Assembly: GCF_000308575.1 (NCBI RefSeq)
Contig: NZ_BAFZ01000119.1
Coordinates: 124,001 to 188,000, forward strand
Source of the DNA: Nocardia exalbida NBRC 100660
Lineage (GTDB): Bacteria > Actinomycetota > Actinomycetes > Mycobacteriales > Mycobacteriaceae
Length of the DNA: 64,000 bases
Direction: 5' to 3'
Numbering within the stretch: the stretch's first letter is position 1; every line of letters starts with the position of its first letter. Under the pieces are notes generated by a model. The model was not told the DNA's origin, ran no database searches, and was given only the letters and a program-made list of their open reading frames with translations. The translations under genes and the position numbers were made by a program. Shown one piece after another: positions 9,263-17,699 of this stretch.

Positions 9263-9628
9263 TTGAACGCTTTCATGAAGCTGGCCGTGACGGTGGTCAG
9301 CGCACTGGTCGCAACCGCGCTCACCGTCGGATTCGCCGCCACCGCGTCGGCGGCCCCCGCCGATCGAGCCGAATCGATCGCCGCGGCGACCGGCGAACCC
9401 CCGCAAGTGACCTACATCAAGGCATGCCTGCCGCCGGGCGACACCATCGAACTGCGCACGGGAATCGGCGCGGCGATCGGCGCCGCGATCGGCGCGCTCG
9501 TCGGCCTGCCCGTCTTCTTCGTCGGCGCGATTCCCGGCGCGATCATCGTCGGCTTGATCGGCGCCGCCATCGGAGCTTCCTCCTACGCCATCGATTCGGG
9601 AAGGCTCGAGCAGCAAGGTCTGTGCTGA
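9263..9628 (+). CDS. Small secreted Gly/Ala-rich protein
   Basis: A 121-residue product. It has an N-terminal signal peptide (MKLAVTVVSALVATALTVGF, cleavage probably near TASA-AP), a short polar section with one Cys, and a GxxxG-rich hydrophobic hairpin (GAAIGAAIGALVGLPVFFVG and a second segment). It ends with a Cys. The hydrophobic half resembles glycine-zipper pore or membrane-inserting peptides. Two starts are possible. TTG at 9263 has CAGGGA five bases upstream, while ATG at 9275 gives a cleaner signal peptide. Small proteins of this type are common in Nocardia and lack an assigned function. Confidence 0.7.
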   Translation: MNAFMKLAVTVVSALVATALTVGFAATASAAPADRAESIAAATGEPPQVTYIKACLPPGDTIELRTGIGAAIGAAIGALVGLPVFFVGAIPGAIIVGLIGAAIGASSYAIDSGRLEQQGLC

Positions 9629-9650
9629 GCAGCGCGGCGTTCGCCGCAGG

Positions 9651-10208
9651 TCAATCGCTCCCCGCGGCCAGCGCGCGCACCAGCCGGTCCAGCGCGGGGC
9701 GTGGATCGAAGTCCGCTGCCGGGTTCACCAGCTGATGCAGGATGATCCCGTCGAGTTGGTCGACCAGGATCCGCGCCGCCGCCCGATCCACGCCGATACC
9801 CGCCAGCAGCGAGGCGGTCCATTCGGTCAGCCGCAGATGTCCTCGGCGGATGGTCTCGCGTAGCGCGGGAATGCACTGCGCCTCCAGGAACAGGGCATAG
9901 CGGGCCAGGGTGCGCACCCGGTCGTCGCGCACCGCGTGCACGACGAAAGCGGCCATGCCCTCGACGAGTTCGTCGATCGCGCCGGGCGCGGGTTGCCGGG
10001 TGAGCACCTCCCAATCCGCGTAGTCGCGCGCCTCGAGGCGCTCGGTGATGCCGATCAGCAGCGCTTCCCGGGTGCGGAAGTAATTGGACGCCGATCCGGC
10101 GGGCATGCCCGCGGCCTCGTCGACCGCGCGGTGGGTGAGCGCGCGGGTGCCGCGGGATCCCAGCAGGTCGATCGCCGCGTCCAAGACGAGGTCGCGTTTG
10201 GTGGACAC
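9651..10208 (-). CDS. TetR-family transcriptional regulator
   Basis: A 185-residue TetR regulator that begins at GTG 10208 (VSTKRDLVLDAAIDLLG). The HTH spans about residues 5-50 with ALTHRAVDEAAGMPAGSASNYF. I reject an upstream extension because it would cover the ACTAC-GTAG-GTAGT inverted repeat at 10218-10231, a likely autoregulatory operator 10 bp before the start. It converges with the small secreted protein, and the next gene to the right points the same way. No target besides itself is evident. Confidence 0.82.
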   Translation of the reverse strand: MSTKRDLVLDAAIDLLGSRGTRALTHRAVDEAAGMPAGSASNYFRTREALLIGITERLEARDYADWEVLTRQPAPGAIDELVEGMAAFVVHAVRDDRVRTLARYALFLEAQCIPALRETIRRGHLRLTEWTASLLAGIGVDRAAARILVDQLDGIILHQLVNPAADFDPRPALDRLVRALAAGSD

Positions 10209-10217
10209 CCTTCGAAT

Positions 10218-10231
10218 ACTACGTAGGTAGT
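10218..10231. promoter_or_regulatory. Putative TetR autoregulatory operator
   Basis: Inverted repeat ACTAC-GTAG-GTAGT immediately upstream of the GTG start at 10208, in a locally AT-rich patch. Confidence 0.5.
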
Positions 10232-10336
10232 GATACAGGTTACAGTTGCCCTCCTGGCCACCGCCCTCGTCCTGCTCTCGCGCACACCGAGACCGGTACT
10301 CGAGCCACCGCGTCCGGCCCGGTCGCGGGCTCCGGT

Positions 10337-10960
10337 TCAGCGGGAGGCGTGCAAGGCGGCGTGAAGCGTGGCCGCCCACTGTTCGACTATCCGCTTACGG
10401 CGGGCCGAATCGTCGGTGAGAACGTCGGCGAGGCCGAGACCGCGCGCCATGTCCAGGGTCGCCTGCACCAAATGGTGGGTGACCGGGTCCGAGTCGTCCA
10501 CACCCAGGGCTTCGACCGCGCGGCGGTGCGAGGCGCGCCCGAAGCGGGCCTCCAGCGGGACGATCCGCTCCCGCAACACCGGGTCGGCGGCGGCGTGCGT
10601 CCAGACTTGCAGGGCCGCCTTGAACAACGGGCTGGTATAGGACTCGACCAGCCCCGCCACCACCGCCTCGGTGCGGGCCAGCCCGTCACCCAGCTCCGTC
10701 AGCGTCGCGGCATCCTGCACCGCCTGCCCGCTGCGGGTGTCGAACATGTACTCCAGCGCGGCGGTGATCAGATCCTCCCTGGTGGGAAAGTGATGCTGCG
10801 CCGCGCCACGCGACACCCCGGCCCGTTCGGCGACCACGGCGACCGTCGCGGCCGCCCAGCCCATCTCGGCCAGGCAGTCGATGGTCGCCTCGAGCAGGCG
10901 CTGCCGGGTGGCGCGGCTGCGGTCCTGCTTGGGTTCGTGGGGTGTCGCCATGGTCGTCAT
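10337..10960 (-). CDS. TetR-family regulator, last gene of the acyl-CoA operon
   Basis: A 207-residue regulator starting at ATG 10960, which overlaps the TGA of the enoyl-CoA hydratase by four bases (ATGA). The HTH is at about residues 18-60 (WAAATVAVVAERAGVSRGAAQHHF). The C-terminus is a TetR ligand domain. Because it is co-translated as the last gene of the operon, it probably senses an acyl-CoA or related pathway intermediate and represses the operon promoter through the palindrome at 19515-19530. The M. tuberculosis Rv0971c-Rv0976c cluster has, as far as I recall, no such terminal TetR gene. Confidence 0.85.
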   Translation of the reverse strand: MTTMATPHEPKQDRSRATRQRLLEATIDCLAEMGWAAATVAVVAERAGVSRGAAQHHFPTREDLITAALEYMFDTRSGQAVQDAATLTELGDGLARTEAVVAGLVESYTSPLFKAALQVWTHAAADPVLRERIVPLEARFGRASHRRAVEALGVDDSDPVTHHLVQATLDMARGLGLADVLTDDSARRKRIVEQWAATLHAALHASR

Positions 10961-11733
10961 TCTGCCCAGCTCGGCGGGCGGCGCTGCAAAAAGGCCAGCA
11001 TGCCTTCGTGCACCTCGGGGGTGCCGAAGAAGCTCGCCGAACGCCGCGCGAGTTCTTCGGCGGAGGCGTCGAACTCGGCGAGGATGCCCGCGTTGACCAG
11101 TCGCTTGGCCTCCGCCAGCCCCTGCGGAGAGCCCTTGCGCACCTCCGCGCACAGCCGCGCCACCTCGGCCGCCGGGTCGTCGGCGGTGACGGTGACCAGG
11201 CCGATCTCCTCGGCCACGGCGGCGTCGAACTTCTCGCCGGTCAGGTAGTACCGGCCGGCCGCACGCGGGCTGAGCCTGGGCAGCAGGGTCAGCGAGATCA
11301 TGAACGGCGCCAGCCCGATGCGCACCTCGGTGAGCGCGAAACTGCTGGCCGGTCCGGCCACGACGAGGTCACAGCCCGCCACGATGCCCATGCCGCCTGC
11401 CCGTACGTTGCCGTCGATCCGCGCGATCACCGGCTTCGGAATCTCCACCAGCCTGCGCAGCACGCCGATCATGACCCGGGTGCGCTCGTCGGCGGCCACG
11501 GCCGGATCGGCGTCACTGGCCTCGCTCAGATCCGCGCCCGCGCAGAAGGTGTTGCCGGTGTGCGCGAGCACGACGACGCGCACCGCGTCGTCGGCGGCCG
11601 CGTCGTCGAGCCCGCGCAGCAGCTCGGCGACCAGCTTGGACGACAGCGCGTTGCGGTTGTGCGGCGAATCGAAGGTGAGCGTCGCGACGCCGTCGCTCAC
11701 CTCGTAACGGACGAACGGAGCCGTCTCGGTCAT
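10957..11733 (-). CDS. echA7: Enoyl-CoA hydratase/isomerase (EchA7-like)
   Basis: A 258-residue crotonase-fold protein. The oxyanion-hole regions are present: DSPHNRNALSSKL and FCAGADLSE near residues 20 and 65, and VRAGGMGIVAGCDLVVAG near 110-127. It should hydrate the double bond of a branched or methyl-branched enoyl-CoA, or the methylglutaconyl-CoA-type product of the adjacent carboxylase. It starts 11 nt after the FadE12 stop and its own stop overlaps the TetR start. The product order echA-fadE-accA-accD-fadE-DUF1446 matches M. tuberculosis Rv0971c-Rv0976c, which supports the symbol. Confidence 0.9.
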   Translation of the reverse strand: MTETAPFVRYEVSDGVATLTFDSPHNRNALSSKLVAELLRGLDDAAADDAVRVVVLAHTGNTFCAGADLSEASDADPAVAADERTRVMIGVLRRLVEIPKPVIARIDGNVRAGGMGIVAGCDLVVAGPASSFALTEVRIGLAPFMISLTLLPRLSPRAAGRYYLTGEKFDAAVAEEIGLVTVTADDPAAEVARLCAEVRKGSPQGLAEAKRLVNAGILAEFDASAEELARRSASFFGTPEVHEGMLAFLQRRPPSWAE

Positions 11734-11744
11734 GCGGCGTCCTC

Positions 11745-12905
11745 TCAGTACGACTTCGGCAGACCCAGCGAGTACTGGGCGACGAAGTTGAGGACCATTT
11801 CCCGGCTGACCGGCGCGATGCGGCCGATGCGCGCGGCGGCGAGCATCGCGGCCAGCCCGACGTCCCTGGTCAGGCCGGAGCCGCCGTGGGTCTGGATGGC
11901 CTGGTCGAGCGCCTTGATGCTGGCCTCCGCCGCCGCGTATTTCGCCATGTTGGCGGCCTCGGCGGCGCCCATCTCATCGCCCGTGTCGTACAGGGTCGCG
12001 GCCTTCTGCATCATCAGCTTCGCCAGCTCCAGTTCGACCTTCACCTGGGCGAGCGGATGCGAGATGCCCTGATGCGCACCGATCGGCGTCTTCCACACCG
12101 TGCGCTCCTTGGCGTACTCCACGGCGCGATCGATGGCGTAGCGGGCCAGGCCGATCGCCATGGCCGCGCCCATGATGCGCTCCGGGTTGAGGCCAGCGAA
12201 CAGCTGCATCAACGCCGCGTCCTCCTTGCCGACCAGCGCGGTGGAGGGCAGCCGGACGTCGTCGAGGAACAGGCTGTACTGGTGGTCGGGCTCGATGATG
12301 TCCATCTCCTGCGCCGTCTTGGTGAAGCCTTCGGCGTCGGTCGGCACGATGAACAGGGCGGGCTTGAGCTTGCCGGTCTTGTGGTCTTCGGTGCGGGACA
12401 CGATCAGCACGGCCTCGGCCTGGTCGACCCCGGAGATGAAGATCTTGCGGCCGTTGAGGATCCAGTCGTCGCCGTCGCGGCGCGCGGTTGTGGTGATCTG
12501 GTGGGAGTTGGAGCCGGCGTCCGGCTCGGTGATGCCGAAGACCATCTTGCCGGAGCCGTCGGCGAGCTTGGGCAGCCACTCCTGCTTCTGCTCGTCAGTG
12601 CCGTACTTGGTGATGATGGTGCCGCAGATGGCCGGGGAGACCACCATGAGCAGCAGGCCCGCGCCCTGTGCGGACAGCTCCTCCATCACCAGCGACAGCT
12701 CGTACATGCCCGCGCCGCCGCCACCGTACTCCTCGGGCAGGTTCACCCCGAGGAAGCCGAGTTTGCCCGCCTCCTGCCACAATTCGTCCAGCGGCTCGTT
12801 CTTGCGCGCTTTCGGCAGCACGTAGTCGCGGTAGTTGTATTTCGCGGCCAGCGCGGCGACGGCGGCCCGCAGCGCCTTCTGCTCGTCGGTTTCGATGAAC
12901 GACAT
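11745..12905 (-). CDS. fadE12: Acyl-CoA dehydrogenase (FadE12-like)
   Basis: A 386-residue FAD acyl-CoA dehydrogenase with N-terminal helical, middle beta and C-terminal helical domains. Recognisable motifs are LPEEYGGGGAGM (about residue 53), FGITEPDAGSNS (about 125) and LDQAIQTHGGSGL near 345, the C-terminal FAD-dimer motif. It oxidises acyl-CoA to enoyl-CoA. The ATG at 12905 overlaps the stop of accA2 by one base (TGATG), which fixes the start. The longer reading frame upstream runs out of frame through accA2 and is not real. It is one of two dehydrogenases in this operon. Confidence 0.92.
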   Translation of the reverse strand: MSFIETDEQKALRAAVAALAAKYNYRDYVLPKARKNEPLDELWQEAGKLGFLGVNLPEEYGGGGAGMYELSLVMEELSAQGAGLLLMVVSPAICGTIITKYGTDEQKQEWLPKLADGSGKMVFGITEPDAGSNSHQITTTARRDGDDWILNGRKIFISGVDQAEAVLIVSRTEDHKTGKLKPALFIVPTDAEGFTKTAQEMDIIEPDHQYSLFLDDVRLPSTALVGKEDAALMQLFAGLNPERIMGAAMAIGLARYAIDRAVEYAKERTVWKTPIGAHQGISHPLAQVKVELELAKLMMQKAATLYDTGDEMGAAEAANMAKYAAAEASIKALDQAIQTHGGSGLTRDVGLAAMLAAARIGRIAPVSREMVLNFVAQYSLGLPKSY

Positions 12906-14944
12906 CAGTTCTCCTGGGTTTCGGTGTTGTCGGCGGCGGGGTCGACGACCGCGAGCACGGCGCCGACGTCGACCTGCTGGCCGACGGTGACGTTCACGGC
13001 GCTGAGCACGCCCGCGGCGGGCGCGGCGATGGTGTGCTCCATCTTCATCGCCTCCAGCCACAGAATCGGCTGACCTTGTTCGACCCGGCTGCCGACCTCG
13101 GCGCCGAGCCGGATAACGCTGCCCGGCATGGGCGCCAGCAGCGAGCCGGTGGCCACCTGGTCGGCGGGGTCGCTGAAGCGCGGCACCCGGCGCAGCGCCA
13201 CCGGGCCGAGCGGCGAGTCGACGTAGACCTGGTCGCCGTAGCGGGCGACCTCGAATTGCCTGCGCACCGGTCCGCGTTCGCCCGGAACCGACAGCACGAC
13301 ACGATCGGGAGCCGACTCGACGAGTTCCAGGCCGTCGTGACCGTCCACGGTGACGCCGGTCCGGCCGAAGCGGTATCCCACCTCGTGCGTCCCGGTCGCG
13401 CGGCTCTCGTACGACTTGCGCTGCGATTGCGACGGCAGGTTGCGCCACCCGCTGGGCAGTCCGCCGCCTACCCTCGCGCGGCCACGGTTGGCGGCGGCCT
13501 CGGCGAGTGCCGCCGCCACGACGGACAGCGCCTCGTCGGACGCCGACACCAGCGGCGCGGCGAGGACGTCGAGCCCGTGCGTGGCGAAGAACGCGGTGTC
13601 GGTGTCACCGGCCAGGAACGCCGGATGACGCAGCACGCGCACCAGCAGGTCGCGGTTGGTGACCAGGCCGTGGATCTTGGCGCGGTGCAGGGCCGCGGCC
13701 AGCAAGCGGGCCGCCTCGCCGCGCGTCTCGGCGTAGGAGATGACCTTGGCCAGCATCGGGTCGTAGTGCACGCCGACCACCGAGCCGTCTACGACGCCCG
13801 TGTCCAGGCGCACGCCCGGCCGGTCCAGCAGGTCGAATTCGGTGCGCACCGAGGGTATGTCGATCCGGTGCACGGTTCCGCTCTGCGGCTGCCAGTCCTG
13901 CGCCGGGTCCTCGGCGTAGAGCCGCACCTCGATGGAGTGTCCGCGCATCGCGGGCGGTTCGGCGGGCAGCGCGCCGCCCACGGCGACGTCCAGTTGCAGC
14001 CGGACCAGGTCCAGGCCGGTGGTGCACTCGGTGACCGGATGCTCCACTTGCAGGCGGGTGTTCATCTCGAGGAAGAAGAACTCGCCCTGCTCGTCGGCGA
14101 GGAACTCCACGGTGCCCGCGCCGGTGTAGCCGATCGCGCCCGCCGCGAGGCGCGCCGCCTCGAACAGCCGCTCCCGCATGCCTTCGGTGCGTTCCACCAG
14201 CGGCGACGGCGCCTCCTCGATCACCTTCTGGTGGCGGCGCTGGATGGAGCACTCGCGCTCGCCCACCGCCCAGATGGCGCCGTGCGTGTCGGCCATCACC
14301 TGGACCTCGATGTGCCTGCCGGTCTCCAGGTAGCGCTCGCAGAAAACCGTCGGATCGCCGAAGGCGGATTCCGCCTCGCGACGTGCGGCCTCGATCTGCG
14401 AGGTCAGATCGGCCAGCTCGCGCACCACCCGCATACCGCGCCCGCCGCCGCCCGCGGATGCCTTGATAAGTACCGGGAGGTGGGACTCGGTGACCTCGGC
14501 CGGGTCCAGTTCGGCCAGCACCGGCACTCCGGCGGCGTCCATCATCTTCTTCGAGGCGACCTTCGAGCCCATCTGCTCGATCGCCTCGACCGGCGGGCCG
14601 ATCCAGACCAGCCCTGCGTCGAGCACCGCCTTCGCGAAATCGGCGTTCTCGGAAAGGAACCCGTACCCGGGGTGGATGGCGTCGGCGCCCGCGGCCAGTG
14701 CGGCCTCGATGATCAGTTCACCGCGCAGATAGGTTTCGGCGGGCGTGTTGCCGGGCAGCCGCACCGCGGCGTCCGCCTCGGTGACGTGCGGCGCGGCGGC
14801 ATCCGCGTCGGAGTACACCGCGACGCTGCCCAGACCCATCCGGCGGCAGGTGGCGAAGATCCGGCGGGCGATCTCGCCACGGTTGGCGACGAGAACGTTC
14901 GTGATCTGCCCACCCGTATTCGAATCGCCGTGCGATGCGGTCAT
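12905..14944 (-). CDS. accA2: Acyl-CoA carboxylase alpha subunit (biotin carboxylase + BCCP)
   Basis: A 679-residue alpha subunit. The biotin carboxylase domain covers about residues 15-460: NVLVANRGEIARRI, HPGYGFLSENADFA, and the ATP-grasp loop KASAGGGGRGM. A linker follows, then a C-terminal biotinyl domain with LEAMKMEHTI, biotinylated Lys at about 634. It carboxylates biotin with bicarbonate and ATP and works with the beta subunit encoded next to it. The ATG at 14944 lies 8 nt after the accD2 stop. The set carboxylase plus dehydrogenases plus hydratase plus AtuA-like protein resembles leucine/acyclic-terpene catabolism, but the substrate cannot be read from sequence. Confidence 0.93.
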   Translation of the reverse strand: MTASHGDSNTGGQITNVLVANRGEIARRIFATCRRMGLGSVAVYSDADAAAPHVTEADAAVRLPGNTPAETYLRGELIIEAALAAGADAIHPGYGFLSENADFAKAVLDAGLVWIGPPVEAIEQMGSKVASKKMMDAAGVPVLAELDPAEVTESHLPVLIKASAGGGGRGMRVVRELADLTSQIEAARREAESAFGDPTVFCERYLETGRHIEVQVMADTHGAIWAVGERECSIQRRHQKVIEEAPSPLVERTEGMRERLFEAARLAAGAIGYTGAGTVEFLADEQGEFFFLEMNTRLQVEHPVTECTTGLDLVRLQLDVAVGGALPAEPPAMRGHSIEVRLYAEDPAQDWQPQSGTVHRIDIPSVRTEFDLLDRPGVRLDTGVVDGSVVGVHYDPMLAKVISYAETRGEAARLLAAALHRAKIHGLVTNRDLLVRVLRHPAFLAGDTDTAFFATHGLDVLAAPLVSASDEALSVVAAALAEAAANRGRARVGGGLPSGWRNLPSQSQRKSYESRATGTHEVGYRFGRTGVTVDGHDGLELVESAPDRVVLSVPGERGPVRRQFEVARYGDQVYVDSPLGPVALRRVPRFSDPADQVATGSLLAPMPGSVIRLGAEVGSRVEQGQPILWLEAMKMEHTIAAPAAGVLSAVNVTVGQQVDVGAVLAVVDPAADNTETQEN

Positions 14945-14952
14945 ATCCGGCC

Positions 14953-16551
14953 TCACATTCGGAAGACGCCGAAGCCGTCGGCGCCTTTGATCGGGGCATT
15001 GTGAATGGCCGACAGGGACATTCCCAACACGGTGCGGGTGTCGCGCGGGTCGATGACGCCGTCGTCGTAGAGCCGCCCGGACATGAACATCGCCAGCGAT
15101 TCGGCCTCGATCTGCGCCTCCACCATGGCGCGCATCCCGGCGTCGGCCTCCTCGTCGAACGGCAGGCCCTTGGCCTCGGCGGCGGCCCGGCCGACGATCG
15201 AGATGACGCCCGCCAGCTGCGCGCCACCCATCACGGCGGATTTCGCGCTGGGCCAGGCGAAGACGAAACGCGGGTCGTAGGCACGGCCGCACATGCCGTA
15301 GTGGCCCGCGCCGTAGGACGAACCCATCAGCACCGAGATGTGCGGCACCTTCGAATTGGAGACCGCGTTGATCATCATCGCGCCGTGCTTGATGATGCCC
15401 TTCTGCTCGTACTCCTTGCCCACCATGTAACCGGTGGTGTTGTGCAGGAACAGCAGTGGCGTGTTCGTCTTGTTGGCGAGCTGGATGAACTGGGTGGCCT
15501 TCTGCGATTCCTCGGAGAACAGCACGCCGCGCGCGTTGGCCAGGATGCCCACCGGATAGCCGTGCAGTTCGGCCCATCCGGTGACCAGGCTGCTGCCGTA
15601 GAGCGGCTTGAACTCGTCGAAGTCCGAACCGTCCACGATGCGGGCGATCACCTCGCGCGGGTCGAACGGGATCTTCAGGTCCGACGGCACGATGCCGAGC
15701 AGATCCTCCGGGTCGTGCAGCGGCTCGATCACCTCGGCGCGCGGAGCCGGGCCCTGCTTGCGCCAGTTCAGCCGCTTGACGATGGAGCGGCCGATGCGGA
15801 TCGCGTCCTGCTCGTCCAGCGCGTAGTAATCCGCGAGGCCGGAGACCCGCGCGTGCATGTCGGCGCCGCCGAGGGATTCGTCGTCGGACTCCTCACCGGT
15901 GGCCATCTTGACCAGCGGCGGACCGCCGAGGAACACCTTGGAGCGCTCCTTGATCATCACCACGTGGTCGGACATGCCGGGAATGTAGGCGCCGCCCGCG
16001 GTGGAGTTGCCGAACACCAGCGCGATGGTCGGGATGCCCGCCGCCGACGCCTGGGTGAGGTCGCGGAACATCCGGCCGCCGGGGACGAACACCTCCTTCT
16101 GCGTGGGCAGGTCGGCGCCGCCGGATTCCACCAGCGAGATCACCGGCAGCCGGTTCTCCCGCACGATGTCGTTGATGCGCAGCGTCTTGCGCAATGTCCA
16201 CGGGTTGGAGGTGCCGCCGCGCACGGTCGGGTCGGGCGCGACGATCATGCACTCGACGCCCTCCACGATGCCGATCCCGGCGATGGTGCTGGCGCCGACG
16301 TGGAATTCACTGCCCCAGCCCGCCAGCGGGCACAGCTCCAGGAACGGCGAGTCCTCGTCGACGAGCAGTTCGATGCGCTCACGCGCGGTGAGCTTGCCGC
16401 GCTTGCGGTGCCGGGCCAGCTTGTCCGGTCCGCCGCCCGCGATGGCCTTGGCGAACTCGGCCTCCACCTCCGCGAGCTTGGCCGTCATCGCGTCGGCGGC
16501 GGCTTCGTACTCGGGCGCCGCGGTGTCCAGGGCGCTGCGCAGGATGGTCAT
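14953..16551 (-). CDS. accD2: Acyl-CoA carboxylase beta subunit (carboxyltransferase)
   Basis: A 532-residue carboxyltransferase of the methylcrotonyl/propionyl-CoA carboxylase beta group. The N-terminal half carries KRGKLTARERIELLVD and VVAPDPTVRGGTSNPWTLRK-like segments. The C-terminal half has LLFLHNTTGYMVGKEYEQKG and SYGAGHYGMCGRAYDPRF, both characteristic of methylcrotonyl-CoA carboxylase beta subunits. It transfers carboxyl from biotin of AccA2 to an acyl-CoA. The ATG at 16551 overlaps the FadE13 stop (ATGA). The MCC-like C-terminal motifs favour a branched enoyl-CoA substrate over acetyl- or propionyl-CoA. That is inference. Confidence 0.93.
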   Translation of the reverse strand: MTILRSALDTAAPEYEAAADAMTAKLAEVEAEFAKAIAGGGPDKLARHRKRGKLTARERIELLVDEDSPFLELCPLAGWGSEFHVGASTIAGIGIVEGVECMIVAPDPTVRGGTSNPWTLRKTLRINDIVRENRLPVISLVESGGADLPTQKEVFVPGGRMFRDLTQASAAGIPTIALVFGNSTAGGAYIPGMSDHVVMIKERSKVFLGGPPLVKMATGEESDDESLGGADMHARVSGLADYYALDEQDAIRIGRSIVKRLNWRKQGPAPRAEVIEPLHDPEDLLGIVPSDLKIPFDPREVIARIVDGSDFDEFKPLYGSSLVTGWAELHGYPVGILANARGVLFSEESQKATQFIQLANKTNTPLLFLHNTTGYMVGKEYEQKGIIKHGAMMINAVSNSKVPHISVLMGSSYGAGHYGMCGRAYDPRFVFAWPSAKSAVMGGAQLAGVISIVGRAAAEAKGLPFDEEADAGMRAMVEAQIEAESLAMFMSGRLYDDGVIDPRDTRTVLGMSLSAIHNAPIKGADGFGVFRM

Positions 16552-17699
16552 TTCTGGTACCCCAATCGCTTCGCCGCCAGTCCGGTGAGGATTTCGGTCG
16601 TGCCACCGCCGATGCCGAGGATGCGCATATCCCGGTACTGGCGTTCGATCTCCGATTCGCGCATGTAGCCGAGACCGCCGAACAGCTGGACGGCCTGGTT
16701 GGCCACCCACTCGCCCGCCTCGACGGCGGTGTTCTTCGCGAAGCACACCTCGGCGATCAGGTCGGTCTCGCCTTCGGCGCTGCGCTGCACCACATCACGG
16801 GTGTAGACGCGGGCGACATCGATGCGCCGCGCCATCTCGGTGACCGTGTTCTGCACCGCCTGCCTGCTGATCAGCGGACGCCCGAAGGTCTCCCGGTTGC
16901 GCACCCACTCCAGGGTCAGGTCCAGGCACCGCTGCGCGCTGGAGTACGCCTGCACCGCGAGGCCGACGCGCTCGCTGACGAACGCGCCGGCGATCTGGAA
17001 GAAGCCGGAGTTCTCCGGGCCGACCAGGTTCTCCACCGGCACCCGGACGTCGACGTAGGACAACTCGGCGGTGTCGGAGGCCAGCCAGCCCATCTTGTCC
17101 AGCTTGCGGCTGACCGTGAAGCCCGGCGTGTTCTTGTCGACGATGAGCAACGAGATGCCGCCCGAGCCCGGCCCGCCGGTGCGCACCGCGGTGACCACGA
17201 AGTCGGCGCGGACGCCGGAGGTGATGTAGGTCTTGGCCCCGTTGACGATGTAGTGATCGCCGTCGCGGCGCGCGGTGGTGGTGAGGTGCCCGACATCCGA
17301 TCCGCCGCCGGGTTCGGTGATCGCGAGCGAACCGATCTTCTCGCCCGCCAGCGTCGGCCGCACCCAGCGCTCGATCTGTTCGACGTTGCCCGAGGCGATG
17401 ATGTGCGGAACGGAGATGCCGCAGGTGAACAGCGAGGCGAACAGTCCGCCGGACGCACCGGCCTGATGCATCTCCTCGCAGACGATCATCGCGTCCACGC
17501 CGTCGCCGCCGGAACCGCCCGCGGATTCCGGGAACTGCACACCGAGCAGGCCGAGCGCGCCCGCCTTCTTGTGCAGCTCGCGCGGGATCTCCCCGGCGCG
17601 CTCCCAGCCGTCCAGGTAGGGCAGGATCTCGCGTTCCACGAAGCCACGGACCGTGGCGCGCAATTCGCGCCGTTCCGGCGTTTCCCAGAGTTTCGTCAT
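16548..17699 (-). CDS. fadE13: Acyl-CoA dehydrogenase (FadE13-like)
   Basis: A 383-residue acyl-CoA dehydrogenase starting at ATG 17699, four bases inside the end of the upstream AtuA-like gene. Motifs are GVQFPESAGGSGGDG (about residue 52), LAITEPGGGSDVGHL (about 122) and a C-terminal VQLFGGLGYMRESEIERQYR block. The last motif is typical of isovaleryl/short branched-chain dehydrogenases and long-chain FadE paralogues. It provides the first oxidation before carboxylation. The overlapping stop and start codons on both sides show one polycistronic transcript. Confidence 0.92.
   Translation of the reverse strand: MTKLWETPERRELRATVRGFVEREILPYLDGWERAGEIPRELHKKAGALGLLGVQFPESAGGSGGDGVDAMIVCEEMHQAGASGGLFASLFTCGISVPHIIASGNVEQIERWVRPTLAGEKIGSLAITEPGGGSDVGHLTTTARRDGDHYIVNGAKTYITSGVRADFVVTAVRTGGPGSGGISLLIVDKNTPGFTVSRKLDKMGWLASDTAELSYVDVRVPVENLVGPENSGFFQIAGAFVSERVGLAVQAYSSAQRCLDLTLEWVRNRETFGRPLISRQAVQNTVTEMARRIDVARVYTRDVVQRSAEGETDLIAEVCFAKNTAVEAGEWVANQAVQLFGGLGYMRESEIERQYRDMRILGIGGGTTEILTGLAAKRLGYQK

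Noticed and set aside
12905..15577. N-terminal extension of the accA2 frame to 15577
   Set aside because: It runs out of frame through accD2 and encodes Arg/Gly-rich nonsense. A coupled ATG at 14944 gives the family length.
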